A DNA stretch of 64,000 nt from a virus. The DNA is taken from the IMG/VR virus record IMGVR_UViG_3300020034_000004, positions 1-64,000 of that record. One strand, 5' to 3'. The translations under genes and the position numbers were made by a program. Shown here one piece after another: positions 1-7,179 of the stretch. The notes beneath the pieces were generated by a model. That model saw only the letters and a list, made by a program, of their open reading frames with translations, made no database searches and was not told the origin of the DNA. Position 1 is the stretch's first letter, and the number at the start of each line of letters is the position of its first letter.

Positions 1-150
1 CTTGTTGGCCTGGCTGAAGACCTTAACGGCATCCGGATGAATGCGACCGCGCGCGCCCTGCGCAAGTGACTTCGCAGCGGACTCCGGTGCCTTGTCCGGA
101 TTGGAAGCGAAGAACTCACGGATAACCTTCGCGGAAACGAGCTTGGACAT
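1..150 (-). CDS. Lsr2-like DNA-binding protein (N-terminal part, cut by window edge)
   Basis: The first 50 residues are visible; the gene runs off the left edge. They contain a pattern like the C-terminal DNA-binding domain of Lsr2: VIREFF near residue 9, then ARGRIHPDAV around residues 33-42. Lsr2 is an actinobacterial xenogeneic silencer that binds AT-rich DNA through an RGR minor-groove hook. The ATG has AGGAG 8 nt upstream, and a TTGACA-17-TAATGT promoter lies at 196-224. A role in modulating host or phage transcription is inferred. Confidence 0.7.
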   Translation of the reverse strand, partial: MSKLVSAKVIREFFASNPDKAPESAAKSLAQGARGRIHPDAVKVFSQANK

Positions 151-195
151 TAGTTACTCCTAAGTGTTGGGATTGTTTTTCTTGCGTTAGGTAGA

Positions 196-224
196 ACATT
201 ACCGAGTTATCGAAAGCCTGTCAA
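196..224 (-). promoter_or_regulatory. Sigma70-type promoter for the Lsr2-like gene
   Basis: Reading the minus strand there is TTGACA, a 17 bp spacer and TAATGT. The start codon at 150 follows after a leader of about 45 nt carrying AGGAG. Confidence 0.7.
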
Positions 225-279
225 GTCTTTAGAACAACTACTTTGTGTTACTTAACCTTACCGTCCGGCAGGACAATTC

Positions 280-366
280 CTAAAGAATCGAGATGATGAT
301 AAATGGTAGTAGTAGGACAAAGAATCCCAATAGACCCAATGTGATAATGCCTAATACAAATTGCAT
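280..366 (-). CDS. 28-residue membrane peptide
   Basis: The ATG overlaps the stop of the upstream gene (TAATG), which suggests translational coupling. The product is almost wholly hydrophobic (MQFVLGIITLGLLGFF start), one transmembrane helix. It is below usual gene-calling limits. Function unknown; similar micro-proteins recur through this genome. Confidence 0.5.
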   Translation of the reverse strand: MQFVLGIITLGLLGFFVLLLPFIIISIL

Positions 367-803
367 TAGAACTTAGACTCAATTACTACCCGTACCGGCT
401 CGCCCATGCGGGTGTTGACAATAGTAGGCTGGCCACACCCACACTGCACCAGTGATACCTGACAGTTATAGCACACCTCACGCAAGCTGCGCTCAACGCG
501 CTTGTTTTTGATTAGTTCAAGCTCGAAGGCGGCGTGCGTGTGATGATTGTACCTGTACGGCGCAATCTCTTGAATCTCCTGTGCACCATAAGACTTTGGG
601 TCACGCTTGACCGTGGTGACAGTCTTGGTTTCGCCCTTGGCGTCTGTGCGCGTCTCGGTGGCAATCGTGCCCTTGGGCCAGTCCGAGAACTGCATGCCAC
701 CCTCGGCGGCAGTCTTGAGCCGCTCATGGTTGACCAAAGAGATTCGCCCTCGGCTGATGGCTTCAATATGACCGTTATCCAATAGCCATTGCTTGGCTTT
801 CAT
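366..803 (-). CDS. Lsr2-type DNA-binding protein with Cys-rich C-terminus
   Basis: About 145 residues. The start is the ATG at 803 because GGAGG precedes it and it overlaps the upstream stop (ATGA). Residues 1-35 (WLLDNGHIEAISRGRIS) resemble the Lsr2 DNA-binding domain, including the RGR hook. The middle is charged and rich in Thr/Lys. The C-terminus has CYNCQ then CGCG, a likely metal site. With the protein at 1-150 this makes a tandem pair of Lsr2-like regulators. Confidence 0.75.
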   Translation of the reverse strand: MKAKQWLLDNGHIEAISRGRISLVNHERLKTAAEGGMQFSDWPKGTIATETRTDAKGETKTVTTVKRDPKSYGAQEIQEIAPYRYNHHTHAAFELELIKNKRVERSLREVCYNCQVSLVQCGCGQPTIVNTRMGEPVRVVIESKF

Positions 804-1153
804 CGCTTGGCCTCCGCTACATAGATAGTGGTGCCGCAAACATACACGGCGGGAAAATGGTGGCCCATCAGGGCCTCCATCTTGAATTTAGTATTTCCGT
901 TGGAAGTCTTGCCCGCTTTGCGAGCAATGAAGAATCGCTCACCAATTCGGGTAATCTTGGTCAGATATGGCTCAATAGCCTCAGCAGGCTCACGCTGTTC
1001 TGTGAACTCATCCTCCAATTCACCAGCAATGGAGTCATCGGAAAACGTCACGTCAGACAGAGTGCACGCACCCATGCTATAAGGCTGCGCTCCCTTGCGG
1101 TGACGTTTAATAGTGATGTCAGCCTCGCGCACCCGCACAGTGACCTTTTGCAT
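800..1153 (-). CDS. Hypothetical protein, 117 aa
   Basis: Begins with ATG after GGAGGGATA. Mixed alpha/beta composition with an acidic stretch around residues 45-60; no motif recognised. It overlaps the next gene by 4 nt, so the two are co-translated. Confidence 0.75.
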   Translation of the reverse strand: MQKVTVRVREADITIKRHRKGAQPYSMGACTLSDVTFSDDSIAGELEDEFTEQREPAEAIEPYLTKITRIGERFFIARKAGKTSNGNTKFKMEALMGHHFPAVYVCGTTIYVAEAKR

Positions 1154-1183
1154 TATCCCTCCAAAGGGAATTGTTGATTAGCG

Positions 1184-1232
1184 TGTGACAGCAGGAATTG
1201 AACCTGACTAGCCCCAATATCTGGCCTGTCAC
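1184..1232 (-). ncRNA. Mini tRNA-like element lacking one arm
   Basis: The transcript would start GTGACAG and end CTGTCAC, pairing 6-7 bp. It has a T-arm-like hairpin with loop TTCAATT and one other short hairpin (GCC...GGC). Only about 49 nt, so an anticodon or D arm is missing. A promoter at 1333-1361 reads toward it. Could be a decayed tRNA or a small structured RNA. Confidence 0.35.
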
Positions 1233-1332
1233 GATGGTGCGTTAAATGATTTCTGTCGACGGGAGAGTGTGTCAGTTAACCATTACTCACCTGACATATC
1301 GTTACCGCCTTGACTTACTCTCACTTAGAATA

Positions 1333-1361
1333 ACCTTACTGCCTACCGGCCAATCTGTCAA
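1333..1361 (-). promoter_or_regulatory. Promoter containing GCCGGTA in the spacer
   Basis: TTGACA, 17 bp, TAAGGT on the minus strand. The spacer contains GGCCGGTA, the motif dispersed through the window. It lies at the end of the 46-aa gene and would drive the tRNA-like element and the genes to the left. Confidence 0.6.
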
Positions 1362-1365
1362 GCGT

Positions 1366-1506
1366 CTAGCAAGTTTCTATTTCAGGCATTACCTTACACA
1401 TATTATTATTGTCGGTTGGCGGGTCGTATTCAACAGTGCTCGCAAATACAAACCAGCCCACCAATAGAGTCAATGCGCTTATGCCTGCAATTTGTAATTT
1501 AGTCAT
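1366..1506 (-). CDS. 46-aa single-span membrane protein
   Basis: ATG overlaps the stop of the upstream 58-aa gene (ATGACTAA). Residues 5-22 are one hydrophobic helix, followed by an acidic Asn-rich tail with two Cys. Too short for default callers. Function unknown. Confidence 0.55.
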   Translation of the reverse strand: MTKLQIAGISALTLLVGWFVFASTVEYDPPTDNNNMCKVMPEIETC

Positions 1507-1675
1507 CGTATTTCACACGACGAACGTCCACCTTGTTTCCGCGTCGGTCTGTGCGGCTGTAACGCTTGCGGTTGGCAACTGGCTCAGTCGCGCTGCTACG
1601 ACGAATCTCTCGCATAGCAGCAGCGAATTCCAGATTGCGACCCTTCGGCGTCTGAACGGTGCGACGAGTAGTCAT
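1499..1675 (-). CDS. 58-aa basic protein
   Basis: AAAGG lies just before the ATG. The product is very rich in Arg/Lys (start MTTRRTVQTPKGRNLEFAAA), which suggests nucleic-acid binding. It overlaps the downstream membrane-protein gene. No family recognised. Confidence 0.6.
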   Translation of the reverse strand: MTTRRTVQTPKGRNLEFAAAMREIRRSSATEPVANRKRYSRTDRRGNKVDVRRVKYDD

Positions 1676-1706
1676 TCCTTTATCCTTTACTTAGATTAAT
1701 ATTTAT

Positions 1707-1898
1707 TTAAACGGAAATGTAGCGATGATGCATGCCAACGTAACTGTGCTGCCATGTGGCGTAACCTTCGCACAAACCACACAGAGGAACGATTGCGGGG
1801 TCAAGCTGACGGGTGCCAACCTCCATCATTACTTCGTGCAGGTGAAGCTCACTCCACGGGCGAGTTCCTCCGCAGTCCGCACATTTCATCGTTTTCAT
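1707..1898 (-). CDS. Small zinc-ribbon protein, 63 aa
   Basis: The ATG at 1898 was chosen because AGAGG lies 8 nt upstream. CADCGG near the N-terminus and CGLCEG near residue 42 form a CxxC...CxxC zinc ribbon. Function unknown. Confidence 0.65.
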   Translation of the reverse strand: MKTMKCADCGGTRPWSELHLHEVMMEVGTRQLDPAIVPLCGLCEGYATWQHSYVGMHHRYISV

Positions 1899-1953
1899 AA
1901 CCAAATCCTCTCATACAGATTGGCTTGTGTCAAACCCTGTCTCAGTATGTGAA

Positions 1954-2175
1954 TTATTGAACCTTGAAGTAGAACTTATCGCCCGGGATTTCCCACGCAC
2001 CGGTGACGTCCATAAGCCCTAGCTTGACTGCCACGGCTGCGGCTGCCTCTGCATGGCTGCGAGTGGCATAACCGTCCACGTAAGGCACTGTGGCTTGCTT
2101 GCCACCACCCTTAGCGGTTACCTTGCCGCGTCCGGTGACATCTGAACGGTATTCAGTCTTAATGAGAATGGACAT
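1954..2175 (-). CDS. Hypothetical protein, 73 aa
   Basis: ATG preceded by AGGAGACAAC. Gly/Lys-rich N-terminal half and an Ala-rich helix (EAAAAVAVKLGL). Short beta-rich ends. No family recognised. Confidence 0.7.
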   Translation of the reverse strand: MSILIKTEYRSDVTGRGKVTAKGGGKQATVPYVDGYATRSHAEAAAAVAVKLGLMDVTGAWEIPGDKFYFKVQ

Positions 2176-2183
2176 GTTGTCTC

Positions 2184-2534
2184 CTAGGCAGCGTATCGGC
2201 TGCGGTCGAGTGTGTGATGTGCGTCGTTCTTTTCGTTAATCCATACGGTTTTCGCCGTCCAGACCTCATCACCGGGAATCAACACGATGACAATATCTTG
2301 AGTCTTGTTAAGCCCACCGCGAAACACAATCTTTGACACCTTACCGTCGCGAGTGCCGACTTCAACCACGTCGTACCACTCAAGCGTCATCGTGTCTTGT
2401 ACGGGCACGTCACCGTAGCGGTCTGACTTGGCCGCGCGCAGCGCATGGCTTGTCCACCGCAACCGGACCCGGCCGGTGGGCTTAACGAAACCGGCAGGGA
2501 GCACGATGTCTGAGTGGTACAGGATTTCGCTCAT
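2184..2534 (-). CDS. Hypothetical protein, 116 aa, leaderless start
   Basis: The ATG at 2534 is preferred to the upstream in-frame start because a TTGACA-17-GTTAAC promoter (2542-2570) would begin transcription at or next to this ATG. The protein is beta-rich with GDEVWTAKTVW near the C-terminus. Function unknown. Confidence 0.7.
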   Translation of the reverse strand: MSEILYHSDIVLPAGFVKPTGRVRLRWTSHALRAAKSDRYGDVPVQDTMTLEWYDVVEVGTRDGKVSKIVFRGGLNKTQDIVIVLIPGDEVWTAKTVWINEKNDAHHTLDRSRYAA

Positions 2535-2541
2535 GAGTACA

Positions 2542-2570
2542 GTTAACCTTAATTCGTACCCGGCTGTCAA
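2542..2570 (-). promoter_or_regulatory. Promoter giving a leaderless mRNA
   Basis: TTGACA, 17 bp, GTTAAC, then 7 nt to the ATG at 2534. Confidence 0.5.
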
Positions 2571-2593
2571 GTCGATAGTCAAGAAATCTCAAA

Positions 2594-2809
2594 CTACTTT
2601 GAGTCACTCAGAACGGACGCGGCGTCACTGTCCATACCGCAAGCGGTGTAAAAACGCTCAGGGTCGAAATTGTCGTTTAAGTTTTCGAAGTCACTTGCCA
2701 AACCGCGTGCGAGCCAATCAATGGCGTGACGGCCATCCCCTGTCCACTGCTCACGCTCAGTCTTAATGGTCTCAGCGATTGATTCAAAGTGTTTGCGAGT
2801 CATGCTCAT
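2594..2809 (-). CDS. Hypothetical protein, 71 aa
   Basis: GGAGG 7 nt before the ATG. Starts MSMTRKHFESIAETI and ends in a short acidic helix; this layout is common among actinophage small proteins. It may be all helical. Role unknown. Confidence 0.7.
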   Translation of the reverse strand: MSMTRKHFESIAETIKTEREQWTGDGRHAIDWLARGLASDFENLNDNFDPERFYTACGMDSDAASVLSDSK

Positions 2810-3183
2810 GACAAAACCTCCGCGATGTTGTCGTACATTTGAATTAGGTCAGCCTCTGCTTTGTGAAATGCACATTGACTTTTGCCTTTTCTTACCACCC
2901 GCGCCGGCACATCATATTTCGAAATGACGTATCCATGCTTAAAAGCAGCATTAATTCCTTTGTGACCAAACCATACATACAACTGGTCAAACTCCACAAA
3001 ACCATACTGGTAATGCTGATGTGAATTCTTTTCAAATTTGCTAGAGAACACGCCATCTACTACCGGGCCGGGGTGATGAGCATCTGATGTGCCCGACAAT
3101 CCCATTTCAACCCAAAGCAGCGGCGAGCTGGTGCAGTATGGACCGAAACCTGTTATCATGTGCTCTACCCGGTAGACAATCAC
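2806..3183 (-). CDS. Hypothetical protein, 125 aa (YRVEH type)
   Basis: GTG at 3183 with AGGGG upstream is chosen. The longer reading frame would run through the 3223-3247 hairpin. The start IVYRVEHMITGFGPY resembles a family of actinophage proteins of unknown role that share a YRVEH...TG.GPY opening. Overlaps the next gene by 4 nt. Confidence 0.65.
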   Translation of the reverse strand: MIVYRVEHMITGFGPYCTSSPLLWVEMGLSGTSDAHHPGPVVDGVFSSKFEKNSHQHYQYGFVEFDQLYVWFGHKGINAAFKHGYVISKYDVPARVVRKGKSQCAFHKAEADLIQMYDNIAEVLS

Positions 3184-3222
3184 AATGACCCCTAAGTCAG
3201 TATTTGATGATGCCCTTTGTAA

Positions 3223-3247
3223 GGCTACCGGCCTTTGGCCGGTAGCC
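3223..3247. terminator. Perfect hairpin made of two GCCGGTA motifs
   Basis: An 11-bp perfect inverted repeat (GGCTACCGGCC / GGCCGGTAGCC, 3-nt loop) between two genes. No T-run follows, so it may be a terminator, a processing site or a paired protein-binding site. Confidence 0.6.
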
Positions 3248-3259
3248 AAGCAAAAGAAA

Positions 3260-3451
3260 TCAGAACTCAAGTCCAAATTCGCGATGAGCTAAATCCGGGT
3301 CGTACTGCTCACCCATCCACTCGTCATACTCGTCGTAGTACTCGGACAAATCGTACTCGTAGTCATCAGCCGGGTACTCATAGAAGGGAAGCGTCTCCTC
3401 CATCTCAGAGACAGTCAGGTAGTCGGTCGGGTTGCTGTGGTCAATGTCCAT
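3260..3451 (-). CDS. 63-aa hyperacidic protein (DNA-mimic candidate)
   Basis: Well over a third of residues are Asp/Glu, with many Tyr and almost no Lys/Arg (for example DDYEYDLSEYYDEYDEW). Small phage proteins of this composition are often DNA mimics that block restriction or nucleoid proteins; that is inference. It has its own promoter at 3458-3486, 6 nt before the ATG, inside the end of the SprT gene. Confidence 0.7.
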   Translation of the reverse strand: MDIDHSNPTDYLTVSEMEETLPFYEYPADDYEYDLSEYYDEYDEWMGEQYDPDLAHREFGLEF

Positions 3452-3457
3452 ATGAGT

Positions 3458-3486
3458 AAACTACACCCGCACCTTGCGTGTGTCAA
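3458..3486 (-). promoter_or_regulatory. Promoter giving a leaderless mRNA for the acidic protein
   Basis: TTGACA, 17 bp, TAGTTT, then 6 nt to the ATG at 3451. Confidence 0.65.
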
Positions 3487-3934
3487 CCCACTTGAGCACA
3501 TATCTTGCGTCGTAGTTGCGTGAGCACTGTCCGCAACTGGCTCCAGCCTTGATTCCCTTGGACATTTTGTGGCGACCCGACGTATGTCCGTTAGGACATG
3601 TTCCAACATAGCGATATGGAAGTGATGCCCGTGCCTCAGGCTTCAGGTCAGAATGTGTTTTCCCATCTCCACCCAAAGCAATGAATTTGCGTTGCCAGAC
3701 AGCATCATGTCGGTGTCGTGGTGTGAGCGCATGAGCAATCTCATGCAACACAGTGTTGTATACCTCAGCCTCGGTTCGAACAGCCGTGAGATAGCGTGAC
3801 AAAGAAATCTGTTTCGTGTCATGACAACACTGCCCATACCGTGCCTTAGCGTTGTCCAGCTTGACAGTCCAACCTTCAAGGCCATGCAAGTGCATGAGTG
3901 CACGTGCTTGCCTGAGTGCGTCGTCGGGATTCAC
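3461..3934 (-). CDS. SprT-like zinc metalloprotease
   Basis: 157 residues. HEIAH at about residues 64-68 is the gluzincin zinc site of the SprT/Spartan family. The C-terminal third has CPNG and CGQC, the usual SprT zinc ribbon. Start GTG with AAGGAG 6 nt upstream. Family members cleave proteins, including DNA-protein crosslinks (Spartan); the phage role is unknown. It lies downstream of the 32-aa gene. Confidence 0.88.
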   Translation of the reverse strand: MNPDDALRQARALMHLHGLEGWTVKLDNAKARYGQCCHDTKQISLSRYLTAVRTEAEVYNTVLHEIAHALTPRHRHDAVWQRKFIALGGDGKTHSDLKPEARASLPYRYVGTCPNGHTSGRHKMSKGIKAGASCGQCSRNYDARYVLKWVDTRKVRV

Positions 3935-3943
3935 TAAGACTCC

Positions 3944-4042
3944 TTAAAGAAGGTGGTCCATCTCAATGACATCGTCGCTGTCGTCGTTCAGCAGCGCGAT
4001 GATTGCCAACATGTTGTCTACCTGCTCTGATGTGGTATCCAT
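3944..4042 (-). CDS. 32-aa acidic peptide, leaderless
   Basis: ATG 6 nt after the -10 of the promoter at 4049-4077. The product (MDTTSEQVDNMLAIIALLND start) is acidic and amphipathic. It ends in AAGGAG, the ribosome site of the SprT gene, so it may act as a translated leader. Confidence 0.55.
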   Translation of the reverse strand: MDTTSEQVDNMLAIIALLNDDSDDVIEMDHLL

Positions 4043-4048
4043 AAGAGA

Positions 4049-4077
4049 AATCTAGACTCCCTATCGGCGCGTGTCAA
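4049..4077 (-). promoter_or_regulatory. Promoter for the SprT unit
   Basis: TTGACA, 17 bp, TAGATT; 6 nt to the ATG at 4042. Confidence 0.7.
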
Positions 4078-4108
4078 CAGTTGCATCTGATTACTTTGTG
4101 TTATATTA

Positions 4109-4207
4109 CTAAGGCAGTAGCGGTCCAGCGATGTTGGCAAAACCAACAAGCATCGCAATGATACCAATGATGCCACAGACGAGACCGAATCCCTTACCCC
4201 AGTTCAT
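4109..4207 (-). CDS. 32-aa membrane peptide
   Basis: Starts right after the stop of the upstream gene. One hydrophobic helix (GLVCGIIGIIAMLVGFANIA). Function unknown. Confidence 0.5.
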   Translation of the reverse strand: MNWGKGFGLVCGIIGIIAMLVGFANIAGPLLP

Positions 4208-4208
4208 G

Positions 4209-4415
4209 TCAGTATCCAATCAGCTTGACGGGCTCATCATACAGAACAATGATTTCAACCGTGTCATCAGACATGTGTGACCGACCAGTGATTGTAACAA
4301 GGTAGCTGTCAGAATCATCTTTGCTTCGTACGGTGATTGCATCGTCACCATGCCAAATGAAATCACCGGATTCCAGCGTGTCGGCCGGTACCGTGTCGAT
4401 AACCTGGTAATCCAT
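4209..4415 (-). CDS. Hypothetical protein, 68 aa
   Basis: Start at 4415 because GGAG lies 8 nt upstream. Contains VPADTLESGDFI and short beta strands, possibly an SH3-like small barrel. Role unknown. Its 5' end overlaps the preceding membrane-protein gene. Confidence 0.65.
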   Translation of the reverse strand: MDYQVIDTVPADTLESGDFIWHGDDAITVRSKDDSDSYLVTITGRSHMSDDTVEIIVLYDEPVKLIGY

Positions 4416-4683
4416 AATAATTTCTCCAAAGTCTCTTGACAAAATTAGCCATAGCCTTACAGTCACTAATCATTTGCTCAGTCAACAGGACTAGAGCGTA
4501 GATGAAAAGTCCGACGAATACAAGCGCTAGAACGAACCAAGTCCAAAAAGGCACGTAGACGGTTACAGAGTGCAGAAAGGATTCCCATCCGATACCGGCC
4601 GTAAGTCCGCTAAGAAAGCTGGACCCCGCCAGGAGAGCACGCACGGCGAGGCGTGCGGTGAGCCACTTCATTATCCTTTTCAT
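4363..4683 (-). CDS. Two-span membrane protein, 106 aa
   Basis: Hydrophobic segments near residues 12-33 and 43-67, then a basic tail. The first ATG lies 6 nt after the promoter -10 (leaderless); a second ATG four codons on has AAAAGGATA upstream. Either could be used. It is the first gene after the palindrome array at 4734-4865. Confidence 0.65.
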   Translation of the reverse strand: MKRIMKWLTARLAVRALLAGSSFLSGLTAGIGWESFLHSVTVYVPFWTWFVLALVFVGLFIYALVLLTEQMISDCKAMANFVKRLWRNYYGLPGYRHGTGRHAGIR

Positions 4684-4689
4684 GTCTCC

Positions 4690-4717
4690 ACATTACCTCA
4701 TACACAAGGCATGTCAA
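4690..4717 (-). promoter_or_regulatory. Promoter next to the palindrome array
   Basis: TTGACA, 16 bp, TAATGT; ATG follows 6 nt later at 4683. The array of dyads lies just upstream and could be its operator region. Confidence 0.65.
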
Positions 4718-4733
4718 GCCGATTTGTGTAACA

Positions 4734-4865
4734 AATTGGTAACGGTTTGTAACCAATTGATAACATTTGCGTATGCAAATATCGTTTGCAATTGCAAAGT
4801 TACCCGCGGGTAACTTACTGCTGGGTAAGTTACCGTTCGGTAACCGGACGTCCGGGTCGGGGCCC
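4734..4865. promoter_or_regulatory. Array of overlapping palindromes (operator or origin candidate)
   Basis: About 130 bp with no credible gene. Consecutive dyads: AATTGGT/ACCAATT (4734-4758); ATTTGC/GCAAAT (4765-4780); TTTGCAATTGCAAA (4785-4798); a 20-bp perfect palindrome AAGTTACCCGCGGGTAACTT (4797-4816); 10-bp arms GGTAACTTAC/GTAAGTTACC (4809-4834); GTTACCG/CGGTAAC (4829-4844); CCGGACGTCCGG (4844-4855). Neighbouring dyads share arms built on GGTAAC. The rest of 4684-5016 shows nothing else I can name. Confidence 0.7.
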
Positions 4866-5016
4866 TCGGAACGAACATGCTCTTTACGAAAGGCGGTCGA
4901 AAGTTACGAGACTTTATTTTGTAAATATTCAATTGCAGATTGTAAAGATTCGATATCATCTTGAAACATTTTTCCGAAAAACCCAACTTACGAAAGCCTA
5001 CGCGATTACGATTGAA

Positions 5017-5325
5017 TTAAAAGGGATGAGGCTTTTGAGACAAATAGTCAAAATAATCCTTCGTCTTCCTGAATTCATTAAGCCGGTCGTCAGCCTCAGT
5101 ACCGGCTTTTTCTGCAAGGTTGGCCTTTAATTTTTCCTCAACCTGTAGAATAAAGCTTAGGATACCATCAGCAGCCGTGTCAGCATGTTCACCAACAAGC
5201 TCTGCTGCATCATTTGTGAAAAAACTTATCTTATCTGCGGTCTTACCAACGAAATCCCTCAACTTCTCAGAAGTCTCAAGAACCTTATTTATATACTGTG
5301 TGTACTGCTCATTCTTGGTAGTCAT
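5017..5325 (-). CDS. Hypothetical helical protein, 102 aa
   Basis: AAGGGAAG 6 nt before ATG. Composition predicts one long helical bundle (LETSEKLRDFVGKTADKISF). No family recognised. Ends upstream of the palindrome array. Confidence 0.75.
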   Translation of the reverse strand: MTTKNEQYTQYINKVLETSEKLRDFVGKTADKISFFTNDAAELVGEHADTAADGILSFILQVEEKLKANLAEKAGTEADDRLNEFRKTKDYFDYLSQKPHPF

Positions 5326-5413
5326 TATTTACTTCCCTTAGTTAATTTTATTATGATATTGTGGATAAATCATTGTAGAACATCAATCTTCTTTTTGTTA
5401 AAGACTAAATTGA

Positions 5414-5437
5414 TATACCGGCCCGAAAGCCGGTATA
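5414..5437. terminator. Hairpin of paired GCCGGTA motifs
   Basis: ATACCGGC...GCCGGTAT with a short loop, just after the metalloprotease stop. No clear T-run. Confidence 0.5.
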
Positions 5438-5446
5438 TCAATAATT

Positions 5447-6100
5447 TCACGTACCCCATGGATATAGATTACGAAGCCGTGTCAAATCAAGCTGGCTTGC
5501 CCAGGTTGGAGTAACCAAGACGTTATTCATAATGCTATCAGTTCTGTCAACATGCTTCAGCCCAAGCAAATGTCCTACTTCATGACCCAACATATTGGCT
5601 TGCCAATCGTCTCTGCCTTGAGTACAGAAAGTACCATTGACTAGGCGAGTATTTAAGAACACCCTCATTTGCTTCACCCTTGCATTGGCATAAGGCACAT
5701 GAGCAAATCCACAATAGTCATAATAAGGATGTCCAGGAGCCGGGGTATATGGTTGAAACACAATTTTTTGTGATTCTGCTACTCCAGCACAACCATACCC
5801 ATCGTTATAGATATAGAAGTCATCCAGTAGGTCGTAACGCTCCATTACGTTAGTTACTAATTGCAACTGGAATCCCAAGTAAGCTACATTGGAAGTCCAA
5901 CAGATAACACCGTTATTGGTTCTCCATCCAGCATAAGGATAATTTCCATATGCTTCTGGTTCATACACTGTTCCTGTTTCTGGAACATTGTCTGTTGTGA
6001 CTACCGGCCCATCGTTTCTATGGTCGTCAACCGCATATGCATTCACCGGTACAAGCAATGCTGCAAGCAGCATGGCAATTATAATAAAATACCTTCTCAT
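5447..6100 (-). CDS. Secreted metzincin metalloprotease (snapalysin-like)
   Basis: 217 residues. A Sec signal peptide covers residues 1-23 (cut after AYA). HEVGHLLGLKH at 173-183 is the full metzincin HExxHxxGxxH zinc site, and SIMN at 189-192 is the Met-turn. Two Cys pairs are plausible disulphides. Small secreted metzincins of this size occur in Streptomyces (snapalysin). A phage might release it to degrade host surface or extracellular protein; that is inference. An inactive-looking relative lies at 39868-40500. Confidence 0.85.
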   Translation of the reverse strand: MRRYFIIIAMLLAALLVPVNAYAVDDHRNDGPVVTTDNVPETGTVYEPEAYGNYPYAGWRTNNGVICWTSNVAYLGFQLQLVTNVMERYDLLDDFYIYNDGYGCAGVAESQKIVFQPYTPAPGHPYYDYCGFAHVPYANARVKQMRVFLNTRLVNGTFCTQGRDDWQANMLGHEVGHLLGLKHVDRTDSIMNNVLVTPTWASQLDLTRLRNLYPWGT

Positions 6101-6312
6101 ATTTTATGCTCCATTCCCGTTACACCTTTAGTCGTTAACTTATTGATAATCTTTTCAATGGCACCCGGCTCAATTGCATCGTCAATGTTTATTATATAAC
6201 GAGGCCCGTTTCTCATCTCGACTATCTTCACCAACTCTGCGTTGATACTATCCAAAGACCTGTGAATACGTTGAAGTTCTTGAATTACTTGACCTTCATA
6301 AAATGCTGTCAT
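6097..6312 (-). CDS. Hypothetical protein, 71 aa
   Basis: GGAGGTGGAAG then ATG. Helical N-terminal half (QVIQELQRIHRSLDSINAEL) suggesting a short coiled coil. Overlaps the protease start by 4 nt. Confidence 0.7.
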   Translation of the reverse strand: MTAFYEGQVIQELQRIHRSLDSINAELVKIVEMRNGPRYIINIDDAIEPGAIEKIINKLTTKGVTGMEHKI

Positions 6313-6479
6313 CTTCCACCTCCAAACAATGTCTTAAGGAAGATGGCTACCTGACTGAATACATGAAGAAGTATATCCCAAGCAGACCTAATTAGTACGG
6401 CCAGTCCTGTGGGGTCATCCAATAACCAATAAAGTAACAATCCTATAACAATTATTCCTAATAAGAATCTTAGATTCAA
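6309..6479 (-). CDS. 56-aa membrane protein, TTG start
   Basis: TTG at 6479 follows AGGAGG and overlaps the upstream stop (TTGA). Hydrophobic helix at residues 4-20, a second amphipathic helix after. Ends ATGA into the next gene. Confidence 0.55.
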   Translation of the reverse strand: MNLRFLLGIIVIGLLLYWLLDDPTGLAVLIRSAWDILLHVFSQVAIFLKTLFGGGR

Positions 6480-6673
6480 GATATACTTTTCCTCCTGCGC
6501 TTACGTTTAAGTGTTGTATCTATTCCAAGCACCGGCCAAACGGTGGCCTCGCGTATCTTCCAATCTGGATGACAAGAACATGTGCATCTCAGCGATGGAC
6601 AAGGCTTTGAATACTGATATTCTATACCATCTATAGCACAATGTCCATCAATACACCATCCTGCTTTGCTCAA
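6476..6673 (-). CDS. Cys-rich small protein, 65 aa
   Basis: Six Cys and three His in the first 35 residues (CIDGHC, CTCSCH), a probable two-metal cluster, then a very basic tail (KRKRRRKS). TTG start. Function unknown; nucleic-acid contact is plausible. Confidence 0.6.
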   Translation of the reverse strand: MSKAGWCIDGHCAIDGIEYQYSKPCPSLRCTCSCHPDWKIREATVWPVLGIDTTLKRKRRRKSIS

Positions 6674-6725
6674 GATATATAGCCGCCCTTCTTAAAGTTT
6701 CGGGATTATAATCCTGAACTAGCCA

Positions 6726-6911
6726 TTATGGATGTGGCCTATTTGGAAAATCAATGTTACGCCAGATTTCAAGTTCTGTATACAAATTTAAATTTAACAT
6801 ACCGTAAGCGTCATCTTCAGACCAAAATATATCATCAACGGTTATGCTATCTTTTGCTTCCCACCAGACATTCGACTTTTGATTAAAGATTTTATTAAAA
6901 ATTCTTCTCAT
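6726..6911 (-). CDS. Hypothetical protein, 61 aa
   Basis: ATG at 6911 with GAGGAGTGAA upstream. Basic N-terminus (MRRIFNKIFNQKS), acidic middle (ITVDDIFWSEDD). No family. Confidence 0.6.
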   Translation of the reverse strand: MRRIFNKIFNQKSNVWWEAKDSITVDDIFWSEDDAYGMLNLNLYTELEIWRNIDFPNRPHP

Positions 6912-6981
6912 TTCACTCCTCAATCACTGTAAATCTAGATACCGACTCAACCCTTGAAGTGACGCACTGTAATCTTGTCCT

Positions 6982-7179
6982 TCATAGAATTTTCTCCTTT
7001 ATTGCTTTCACTCTATGTCTAGGGATTTTAAGCAACTGAACATGGTCTTTTTGGGTCGGTAAGATTTGATAAATAACATAATCAGTACCACTCAGCATGT
7101 AATAAATCCAACCATGGAAGTTTTGATTACCGCCACCCCATGCTTCCTGATATTCGACGGTGATGGTTTTAAAATTCAT
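6982..7179 (-). CDS. Hypothetical protein, 65 aa
   Basis: Starts inside the end of the upstream gene (11 nt overlap). Beta-rich, ends with a basic patch HRVKAIKEK. No family. Confidence 0.6.
   Translation of the reverse strand: MNFKTITVEYQEAWGGGNQNFHGWIYYMLSGTDYVIYQILPTQKDHVQLLKIPRHRVKAIKEKIL

Noticed and set aside
4714-4986. 90-aa ORF across the palindrome array
   Set aside because: Its sequence is dictated by the palindromes and includes the promoter -35; no ribosome site.
6924-6981. 12-codon ORF with a ribosome site
   Set aside because: Too short to support without expression data.
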